From contig JAHQWX010000025.1 in assembly GCA_029856375.1 (NCBI GenBank), forward strand, positions 1 to 11,355: a DNA stretch of 11,355 nucleotides, in the 5' to 3' direction. The notes beneath the pieces are model-generated. The model had not been told where the DNA came from and did not search any database. It saw nothing but the letters and a program-made list of their open reading frames with translations. This DNA is from Promethearchaeia archaeon (lineage in GTDB: Archaea; Asgardarchaeota; Lokiarchaeia; Sigyniarchaeales; SOKP01). This document shows positions 6,190 to 11,355 of this stretch, in pieces (positions within the stretch are counted from its first letter, which is position 1; each line of letters starts with the position of its first letter). A program made the position numbers and the translations under genes.

Positions 6190-7398
6190 TTGAAAATATT
6201 AGCGTTAGGTGGATGTGGTGACATGGGTAGAATGGCTGTTGCAATACTTCTTGAATCTACTAAAATTAATTCGATTACGATTGCTGACATCAACATTACA
6301 TTGGCAAACGCGATTGTAGAATTGACTGGTTCAAATAAACTAACTGCAACTCAAATCGATGTAACAGACCGAAAAAAGCTTGTTGAACTAATGGTATCGC
6401 ACGATATCGTTATTAACACGGTTGGTCCTTATTATAAATTTGGGAAACCAATACTTGAAGCAGCGATCGAAGCAAAAAAACCATATTTTGATATATGCGA
6501 CGATTGGAGACCGACTTTAGAATTGCTCGAATTATCAGATAAAGCTAAAGAAGCGGGAATCACCGCAATTATTGGTATTGGTGCAAGTCCAGGACTCACC
6601 AATTTAATGGCAGTCCTTGCATACAACGAACTGGACGAAGTTGATGAGATTGTCACTGGTTGGGGGATTGGCAAATATAAGCACAATAGAAGACCCCGCC
6701 ATTATATTACTGGTAAAAGACTAAAGGAAAAGTTTGGACCTCCTCCACCACGGCCGAACGCTGCTTTAGTTCATTTATTTTACGAGAGTATTGATAAAAT
6801 ACCCACATTTAAAGACGGTAAATTAATCGATATTGACGCGCTCACCGAAGAAGAACCGTTAAAGTTTCCTGGATTTAAAACGAAATATGTCTGCCATATA
6901 GGTCATCCAGAACCAGTTACGCTGCCAAGAACCTTGAAAGCTAAAAAAATATCAAACCTTATGTATCTGGGGAAAACGATAACGAAAATTGTGCGAAAAT
7001 ACGCGAAAATGATAACGAATAAAGAGTGGACAATTGACGATGCAGCAATAAAATTAGAAAAAAGAGAAAATTCTCTATTGGCCTTATTGCTTCTATTAAA
7101 AGAATATATTCGCTCTCCACCAGAATTAATAGCCATAGCAACGGGTTATAAGGATAAAAAGCGAAAAAAAGTGGCAATTGGGGCGTATCGTGGCCCTTAT
7201 GGATTAATGGCCGGAATTACTGGCGTACCCTTGGCTGTTGCTACGCTTATGTACATAGATGGCAAAATAACAAGAAAGGGAGTGCTGACTCCCGAAGAAT
7301 CCATCGATCCTGATGGGTTTTTTGATATATATGCGCCATACTGTGGGGAAAATTTATCAGGAAAAGATGTACTAATAAAAAGAATTGTAGATCTTTAG
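6190..7398 (+). CDS. Saccharopine dehydrogenase-like oxidoreductase
   Basis: A 402-residue protein with an N-terminal Rossmann fold: MKILALGGCGDMGRMA carries the GxGxxG-type dinucleotide loop (7-12), and IADIN (31-35) ends strand 2. INTVGPYYKFGKPILEAAIE (75-94), PYFDICDD (98-105) and GIGASPGLTNLMA (129-141) are the conserved substrate-side segments of the saccharopine dehydrogenase/carboxynorspermidine synthase superfamily. The C-terminal half (about 150-380) matches the expected alpha/beta catalytic domain and ends with GPYGLMAGITGVPLAVATLM-like packing. Members reduce or oxidise secondary amines joining two amino-acid units; whether this one handles saccharopine, carboxyspermidine or an opine is undecided. 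The start is TTG at 6190 with no ribosome site; TTGAATTAAA (6155-6164) is a TATA candidate giving a 0-5 nt leader. Cotranscription with the deacylase is equally possible. Confidence 0.84.
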   Translation: MKILALGGCGDMGRMAVAILLESTKINSITIADINITLANAIVELTGSNKLTATQIDVTDRKKLVELMVSHDIVINTVGPYYKFGKPILEAAIEAKKPYFDICDDWRPTLELLELSDKAKEAGITAIIGIGASPGLTNLMAVLAYNELDEVDEIVTGWGIGKYKHNRRPRHYITGKRLKEKFGPPPPRPNAALVHLFYESIDKIPTFKDGKLIDIDALTEEEPLKFPGFKTKYVCHIGHPEPVTLPRTLKAKKISNLMYLGKTITKIVRKYAKMITNKEWTIDDAAIKLEKRENSLLALLLLLKEYIRSPPELIAIATGYKDKKRKKVAIGAYRGPYGLMAGITGVPLAVATLMYIDGKITRKGVLTPEESIDPDGFFDIYAPYCGENLSGKDVLIKRIVDL

Positions 7399-7442
7399 TT
7401 ATAGAACGAATAATGATGAGGGATTAAATACTCCTGATAATG

Positions 7443-8204
7443 TTATTGTATAACGGGAATTATATATTTATCAATTAAATAAAATGGATCCAAATTCAAA
7501 CGGCTTCTTTGCGATTTCCCCGGAGAAATTCCTTGAATAAAAAGATCTTGAACTTCCTTTGATAGTTGTCTAAAAGGAGAATCAAGGGAAAATTCAAAAT
7601 TCTTCTTTAGATTTTTGATTCTCTGGTTAAAGGTTGTAAGAACGCCCCCATTTATCAAAACTTGACGTAATGTCGTGGAATCATCAGGTATTAAATACTC
7701 CCAATTTAAATCTTTTATATACCCATATCCCTTACAATTTAAGCACATACCCTGAAAAGAATTAGAAGAAAAAAACGAAGACTCTAATCTCTCTTCTGAA
7801 TTACCACATTTTGGACAATTTAAGTTACTATCAACCATCTCATTACAGTTAGAACAACGAATTTTACCTTCATAAGCAAAAAGTAAGTAGAATAAATTCA
7901 AAATCTTCGTTCTTGTCCCAACCACGGACCTGGGATTCTTTTATCTGATGATACTTTGTTTAATTGCAATTGTTGGACCTATACCTGTAATACTCTCATA
8001 ACTTTCTTCGTCAGTTACCCTTGTAATCATTCCTAATGATTCCAAATATCTTTTATATCCTTCTTGTAAGAGGATATCAAAAAAAAGACTCGATTTTCAC
8101 GAACCGCTCACGCCTGTTACTGCGATTAATTTATGCTTTGGGATAGAAATATTAATGTTTTTTAAGTTGTTTAAATAAGCGTTTTGAATATTTATTTCGT
8201 CCAT
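7443..8204 (-). pseudogene. Decayed and truncated UvrA2-like ABC ATPase
   Basis: Translation from the ATG at 8204 gives an unmistakable UvrA N-terminus: [19 protein letters not shown], then the Walker A region VTGVSGS-stop-KSS. TGA (8097-8099, codon 36) stands where the GSGKSS glycine belongs. The frame continues through LFFDILLQEGYKRYLESLG and GIGPTIAIKQ to a second stop, TAA (7941-7943, codon 88), just before KNPRSVVGTRTKILN, the family's NPRSTVGT motif. The rest keeps three zinc-type CxxC pairs (CSNC, CPKC, CLNC) and the FSSNSFQGMCLNCKGYG motif. No long insert separates these, as in short UvrA2-type proteins lacking the UvrB-binding domain. The frame ends at 7443 after 254 codons, so about two thirds of the family length, including the second ATPase half, is missing. 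The part after the second stop could be read as a 160-residue ORF from GTG at 7925, but it would have no Walker A. Non-functional. Confidence 0.88.
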
Positions 8205-8269
8205 CTTAAAACCATTATTTATTAATTAATTTTGTTAAATAAATCAACAATAAAAACGTATGTTCGGGT

Positions 8270-8887
8270 TCATTTCCCCCATTTCTTTAAGAATGCTTTT
8301 GCTCTCTTTACAGTCGTTGGACTCGCGCTATTTAATTGCTTCTTAACGAATTCTAGAACCTTCTTTTTGTCTTTTAACTCTTCGAAATTCATGTTAAACG
8401 CTTCTATAATATCTCCCCATATAAGAGCACGACGATCTTTGTCGTGGTGAGTTTTGTCAACGTCTAGTAGTTTGTTTACGATTTTTTCCCGCAAATTTTG
8501 TTTGTATTTAATAATTTTTCCCGAGACCAGTGTAAGTTGTCTAGCCACCATCACGCTTTTATCGTCAAGGAGATCGAAGTATTTGTCAAAAATCTTCTCA
8601 AACTTCATCTCCGTATCTACCTTCGTAAGATCTGCTATTGCGTTCAATCCTATGGCCCTATGAAAGGCGTTATCGCTTTTAGTTAAATCAACAAAGTAGT
8701 CAAATTTAGGGTAAATCCTTTCTGGAATTTCTTCACCTAAAGTTTGCATGGCTATCGCGTTGGGATATCTGATGGCCTCTTTTTTAGCAGTTAGCGCATC
8801 GTACACTTCAGAGAGATTTTTCTCCCCCTTTAGCACATCCTCAACGATCTTTTTTGCGATAGGAACGGCTTCTTTCTTGGTGCTCAT
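8270..8887 (-). CDS. HEAT-like helical-repeat (alpha-solenoid) protein of unknown function
   Basis: A soluble 205-residue protein that is almost entirely amphipathic helices and rich in K, E and D, with no cysteine and no membrane segment. Paired helices of about 35-40 residues recur: 20-50 (ALTAKKEAIRYPNAIAMQTL), 58-90 (DNAFHRAIGLNAIADLTKVD), 95-125 (DDKSVMVARQLTLVSGKII), 131-165 (KDRRALIWGDIIEAF) and 172-203 (ASPTTVKRAKAFLKKW). The second helices carry the A/L-x-x-A/L spacing and D/R pattern of HEAT or ARM repeats. Such solenoids bind other proteins; no enzyme motif is visible. The ATG at 8887 is about 28 nt downstream of ATTTTAAAT (minus strand, 8911-8919), fitting a leaderless message, which supports this start. 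The uvrA remnant lies 65 nt downstream on the same strand; the CrtC-like gene diverges upstream. Confidence 0.72.
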   Translation of the reverse strand: MSTKKEAVPIAKKIVEDVLKGEKNLSEVYDALTAKKEAIRYPNAIAMQTLGEEIPERIYPKFDYFVDLTKSDNAFHRAIGLNAIADLTKVDTEMKFEKIFDKYFDLLDDKSVMVARQLTLVSGKIIKYKQNLREKIVNKLLDVDKTHHDKDRRALIWGDIIEAFNMNFEELKDKKKVLEFVKKQLNSASPTTVKRAKAFLKKWGK

Positions 8888-8910
8888 AAATATATAAGAA
8901 TCGTTAAATT

Positions 8911-8919
8911 ATTTAAAAT
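8911..8919 (-). promoter_or_regulatory. TATA element of the helical-repeat gene
   Basis: ATTTTAAAT on the minus strand is centred 28 nt before the ATG at 8887, as expected for an archaeal leaderless transcript. It shares the 148-nt divergent region with the CrtC-like gene's promoter at 9008-9015. Between the two lies a T8 tract (8953-8960), for which no function is evident. Confidence 0.5.
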
Positions 8920-9007
8920 TCTACGAGTAAGGTGAATTATCAATTAAAGTTGTTTTTTTTAAAGTATTAATAGTATCCATGTTAAACATATAGTAGAAAT
9001 ATTCGAG

Positions 9008-9015
9008 TTTTAAAT
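9008..9015 (+). promoter_or_regulatory. TATA element of the CrtC/AttH-like gene
   Basis: TTTTAAAT is centred about 25 nt before the GTG at 9036 and 37 nt before the ATG at 9048. It gives either a leaderless message from GTG or a leader of about 12 nt for ATG. Confidence 0.5.
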
Positions 9016-9035
9016 GAAGGAAACACAAAACCAAA

Positions 9036-10094
9036 GTGAATCTAAAAATGGGAGAAAAAATAAAAGAAGCGTGGACCGGTCCGGGAAGAAAGGACGGAAA
9101 AATAACCGTGCTAAAACCTAAAGACGACGCGTTACATATCGACATCAATAAACGAGGTAGCGCTGAGTGGTGGTATTTTGACGCTCGTCTTGACAACGGA
9201 TACACTGTAGTCGCGTTCTTTCGAGCAAGACACGAGCGAACCGGGAAAACGGGAGTAGAAATTACGGTTTATAGGCCCAATGGAGAAAAAACTCTAAATG
9301 TCTACGATTACGCTCGTTCCGATTTTTCGATTTCCCCCGATAAGGCGGATGTGCGAATTGGTAAAAATTACATTAAAGCCGATTGCTCAAACGAAAAATT
9401 ATGGAAATACGAGATCTTTTTAGACGAGGGAGAGTACGGGATGCATTTAAAATACACCGGGACAGTCCATGCGTGGATGCCTGGGAGCGGATATACGGAG
9501 TTTGAAAATAAAGGTCATTTTGGATGGTGCGTCGCGCTCCCTCGAGCCGATGTAGAAGGCACTATTAAAGTGAACAACGAGACCATTCCCGCGAAAGGAA
9601 TTGGGTATCACGATCATAATTGGCTTAATTTTAATTTTGCTAGATATCTTGATTTTTGGTACTGGGGGAGAATTTTCTCCGAGAATTTTACAATGCTCTT
9701 CGTATATATAAAATGCAATAAACAAATGGATAACCACGAAATAAAAGTTCTGATGCTCGCTAAAGGCGAGAAAGTCTACCTAAGCACGGGAGAATGCGAC
9801 CTAATACAAGAGAATTTTGAATACAACGAAAATGCTGGGAATAGCTATCCCAAGTCGTTAAAATTCGTACTGCCCGACCAACAAGAAATTACCCTAAATG
9901 TTCAAGAAATAATTGACGCTGATAGTTTGCTGGATGACTTTAATCCAATATTGCGCTTTCTTGCGAAATACCTTTTGAGATTAACTCCAGGATATTTTAG
10001 GTTAAATTCAAAATTCAACTTAAATCTTACTTACGAAGGTAAGAAGTACGAAGAAGACGGGACTACGCTTCACGAGATGGTTATTGTGAAATAA
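9036..10094 (+). CDS. CrtC/AttH-family lipocalin-like protein (hydroxyneurosporene synthase-like)
   Basis: A 352-residue soluble beta-rich protein. Signatures are GSAEWWYFDARLDNG (41-55), HFGWCVALPRADVEGTI (161-177), AKGIGYHDHNW (186-196) and FWYWGRI (207-213). These are the conserved blocks of the CrtC carotenoid 1,2-hydratase/AttH group, built from two lipocalin-like barrels. The GxGYHDHNW motif, whose tyrosine and aspartate matter for hydratase activity in CrtC, is complete. No carotenoid gene lies in the window, and no signal peptide is seen, so a cytoplasmic hydrophobic-ligand enzyme or binding protein is all that can be inferred. The start could be GTG at 9036 (leaderless with TATA at 9008) or ATG at 9048, for which GTGA at 9036 could serve as a weak ribosome site. 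It diverges from the helical-repeat gene, and the membrane-protein gene follows 37 nt later. Confidence 0.8.
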   Translation: MNLKMGEKIKEAWTGPGRKDGKITVLKPKDDALHIDINKRGSAEWWYFDARLDNGYTVVAFFRARHERTGKTGVEITVYRPNGEKTLNVYDYARSDFSISPDKADVRIGKNYIKADCSNEKLWKYEIFLDEGEYGMHLKYTGTVHAWMPGSGYTEFENKGHFGWCVALPRADVEGTIKVNNETIPAKGIGYHDHNWLNFNFARYLDFWYWGRIFSENFTMLFVYIKCNKQMDNHEIKVLMLAKGEKVYLSTGECDLIQENFEYNENAGNSYPKSLKFVLPDQQEITLNVQEIIDADSLLDDFNPILRFLAKYLLRLTPGYFRLNSKFNLNLTYEGKKYEEDGTTLHEMVIVK

Positions 10095-10100
10095 TAATAA

Positions 10101-10110
10101 ATATTATATT
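10101..10110 (+). promoter_or_regulatory. TATA element of the membrane-protein gene
   Basis: ATATTATATT lies 7-16 nt after the CrtC-like stop and is centred 26-27 nt before the ATG at 10132, the spacing for a leaderless transcript. The membrane-protein gene therefore probably has its own promoter despite the tight spacing. Confidence 0.45.
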
Positions 10111-10131
10111 ATTTCAAGATAATTTAAAATT

Positions 10132-10914
10132 ATGATTTCTTGGATATTGGGTGGAATTTTAGTTATCTGGTGTCTTGTTAAAAGATTTGGCGAAGATGGA
10201 AAAGTCGAGGGAGAACCCTTTGGAATGCCTATTGGAACTGTGAGGGCATTAATAACCATTTTAATCGTAGCTTTTCCTTTTAGTTATTTAATTATTGTTG
10301 AGGAAATCCCTTCTCTAATCACCAACGCAATCTTTATTTTAGTCGCTTTTTACTTTCAAGCGAGAAAAGGCGGCGCAGAGAAATTGAAGCGCATAGTTAA
10401 GGAAGTGAAAAATCCCGAACTTTTTGAAATAGAAGAAAAGAGGAGAAAATATCCAGTTTACTTGCCCAAATATTCCGTTCGGATTATATTAATATCTATG
10501 CTTGCTTTAATTTTAATTATAAACTCCTTTGGTCCCCAAATATCTTTTGTGGCAACAGACACATTACTTGATCTCTTTTTAATAATTAGCCTTTTCGTAA
10601 TTGGTGCGTTATTTGGAGCAATCGGAGATTATATTGAGCGAAAAAATATTAAAGAACAGATAAGTGAAATGGAAAATTACCAATCTATTTCTAAGTATGA
10701 GATTATTGAAAAATTAGCGCAACAAAAACCTAGCTGGTGGAAACAAAAAGGGAGAAGTTTTCTCTCTTTAGCGGTTTTAACAGCTGTGATTACATCACTA
10801 ATCTGCTATACGATAGAATGGGATTATATGTTGTTAACATTGCCTTTTTACGAATTTTCCTTGAGAGAGACTTTATTGCTACTCATAAATGTTTATTACG
10901 GCTACAGAGACTAA
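10132..10914 (+). CDS. Multi-pass membrane protein of unknown function with repeated LP..[ST]VR motif
   Basis: A 260-residue protein not recognised as a named family. Hydrophobic stretches at about 3-17, 38-56, 60-76, 116-133, 141-165, 207-227 and 232-255 suggest six or seven membrane segments. A charged soluble loop (77-110, FYFQARKGGAEKLKRIVKEV onward) and a second one (166-206) separate them. A motif recurs where segments begin: MPIGTVRALITIL (32-44), LPKYSVRIILISM (111-123) and more loosely LPFYEFSLRETLLLL (236-250). This hints at internal duplication. The first copy resembles the P-x-G-[ST]-V-R-A-L element seen at the start of membrane spans in several uncharacterised prokaryotic proteins. 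No catalytic or transport signature is visible. It converges on the SCP2 gene, 27 nt away. Confidence 0.75.
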   Translation: MISWILGGILVIWCLVKRFGEDGKVEGEPFGMPIGTVRALITILIVAFPFSYLIIVEEIPSLITNAIFILVAFYFQARKGGAEKLKRIVKEVKNPELFEIEEKRRKYPVYLPKYSVRIILISMLALILIINSFGPQISFVATDTLLDLFLIISLFVIGALFGAIGDYIERKNIKEQISEMENYQSISKYEIIEKLAQQKPSWWKQKGRSFLSLAVLTAVITSLICYTIEWDYMLLTLPFYEFSLRETLLLLINVYYGYRD

Positions 10915-10915
10915 G

Positions 10916-10923
10916 AAAAAAAA
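10916..10923 (-). terminator. Oligo-T terminator of the SCP2-domain gene
   Basis: On the minus strand, eight consecutive T residues occur 18-25 nt past the SCP2 stop codon, in the 27-nt gap between convergent genes. T-runs without a hairpin terminate archaeal RNA polymerase. This is the strongest such run just past a stop in the window. Confidence 0.4.
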
Positions 10924-10941
10924 TTGAATTGTTAAAATTAG

Positions 10942-11301
10942 TCATTTATTCTCTCTCAAGGCAACTCCAATTGCTCGACTGACTCGCAATACTTCAAAAA
11001 CTTTCCCTTTTTCCACTATTATCTCTTCTCGGCTAATTCCATGGGTAAAATCGCCTTTACCTCGAGAAGTTCTTACGATACTCTGATTATCACCAGTGAT
11101 GAGCATATCAGCGTCACTTTTCTCTCCAGCTATCACTTTTCCTATTCCATCTTTAATTTCTAAATAAAAAGGTTGGTCTTCACCATCCAATTTAAATTGA
11201 ATGCTGTACAACCAATTCTCAGACTCAAAAACTGCCTTTGCCTTTGGAGTATTGTTTATAAGCTCAATAACCTTCTCAAGTTCTCTTCTTGCTTCGCTCA
11301 T
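10942..11301 (-). CDS. SCP2-type sterol/lipid-carrier domain protein
   Basis: A small soluble protein, 119 residues from the ATG at 11301. An N-terminal helix (SEARRELEKVIELINN) precedes the SCP2 beta sheet: YSIQFKLDGEDQPFYLEIKD, then GKVIAGEKSDADMLITGDNQ, the D-A-D-M-x-I-T signature of the fold. A closing helix over FEVLRVSRAIGVAL takes the place of the usual C-terminal segment. SCP2 domains hold acyl chains, acyl-CoA or sterol-like lipids in a hydrophobic tunnel; as a stand-alone archaeal copy its ligand is unknown. The frame is open to an ATG at 11337, but GGAGGATC lies 3 nt before 11301 and the upstream frame is occupied by another gene, so the shorter start is chosen. The stop is TGA. 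It is downstream member of a minus-strand operon. Confidence 0.85.
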   Translation of the reverse strand: MSEARRELEKVIELINNTPKAKAVFESENWLYSIQFKLDGEDQPFYLEIKDGIGKVIAGEKSDADMLITGDNQSIVRTSRGKGDFTHGISREEIIVEKGKVFEVLRVSRAIGVALRENK

Positions 11302-11354
11302 TACGATCCTCCCTCGTATTCTGGTTTTTTTATCCAAATTTCGTATTCATCTTC
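11301..11354 (-). CDS. C-terminal end of an unidentified gene, cut by window edge
   Basis: The minus-strand frame entering from the right edge reads EDEYEIWIKKPEYEGGS and then TAA at 11301-11303. The stop shares one base with the SCP2 ATG (TAATG), an overlap typical of translationally coupled genes in an operon. Only 17 codons are visible, so no function can be assigned. The acidic, aromatic composition looks like real coding sequence, but the evidence is mainly the stop-start overlap. Confidence 0.5.
   Translation of the reverse strand, partial: EDEYEIWIKKPEYEGGS
11305..11312 (-). promoter_or_regulatory. Strong Shine-Dalgarno site that fixes the SCP2 gene start
   Basis: On the minus strand GGGAGGATCGTA precedes the ATG at 11301. 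GGAGGATC is a near-complete match to the archaeal anti-Shine-Dalgarno sequence, the best in the window. It lies inside the last codons of the upstream gene, pointing to translational coupling. Confidence 0.6.
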
Positions 11355-11355
11355 G

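Noticed and set aside
7443..7925. An independent 160-residue protein from GTG at 7925
   Set aside because: It begins inside the UvrA NPRSVVGT motif, has no promoter or ribosome site of its own, and the preceding 88 codons are clearly the same gene. It is the tail of the pseudogene.
8097..8099. UGA in the UvrA-like Walker A motif read as glycine or selenocysteine
   Set aside because: The position normally holds glycine, and UGA-glycine codes exist in some bacteria. However, the MarR gene (947) and the SCP2 gene (10942) end normally at TGA, a second stop (TAA) breaks the same frame, and the gene is truncated. Decay is the simpler reading.
8232..8686. Plus-strand open frames opposite the helical-repeat gene
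   Set aside because: They are low-complexity, rich in Phe, Ser and Leu, and mirror the lysine/glutamate codons of the real minus-strand gene; no promoter or ribosome site was seen.
8953..8960. T8 tract as a terminator
   Set aside because: It lies between two divergent promoters, so no transcript is expected to end there. It may only be part of the A+T-rich promoter region.
11302..11337. Longer SCP2 protein starting at ATG 11337
   Set aside because: GGAGGATC sits directly before the ATG at 11301, the SCP2 homology begins after it, and the interval is better explained as the end of an upstream gene in another frame.

Overview
The window reads as a piece of an A+T-rich archaeal chromosome. Several genes have a TATA-like element about 25-28 nt before the start codon, as in leaderless archaeal transcripts. 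Starts are often TTG or GTG, the few Shine-Dalgarno sites match the archaeal GGAGG/GGTGAT type, and the gene content is archaeal (short winged-helix regulator paired with a methyltransferase, SEC59/VTE5-type CTP-dependent lipid kinase, short SCP2-domain protein). An Asgard (Lokiarchaeia-like) host would fit the base composition and protein style, but this is a guess; no marker gene here fixes the phylum.

Left end (1-1991): a truncated flavodoxin-like gene on the minus strand diverges from a MarR-type regulator. The regulator is followed by a two-gene unit of a winged-helix regulator and a SAM-dependent methyltransferase. CCTAAC/GTTAGG half-sites lie at the MarR start and again, as inverted repeats, in front of the two-gene unit. 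This suggests MarR autoregulation and repression of the downstream pair.

Centre (2014-7398): a minus-strand ACMSD-type metal-dependent hydrolase/decarboxylase has a strikingly palindromic promoter. It diverges from a multi-pass CTP-dependent polyprenol/phytol/diacylglycerol kinase homologue. Next come an N-acyl-D-amino-acid deacylase-type amidohydrolase with its full metal site and a saccharopine-dehydrogenase-like oxidoreductase, in tandem and possibly cotranscribed. Together these suggest catabolism or salvage of modified amino acids, by inference only.

Right part (7443-11355): a decayed, truncated UvrA2-like ABC ATPase has two in-frame stops, one replacing the last glycine of Walker A. 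It lies downstream of a helical-repeat (HEAT-like) protein. Divergent from that is a CrtC/AttH-family lipocalin-like protein, then a membrane protein of unknown function with a repeated LP..[ST]VR motif. Converging on these is a small SCP2-type lipid-carrier protein, whose start overlaps the stop of a further minus-strand gene cut by the window edge. No tRNA, rRNA, CRISPR array, transposase or integrase was recognised. The only gene-free stretches are short promoter or terminator intervals under 200 nt.
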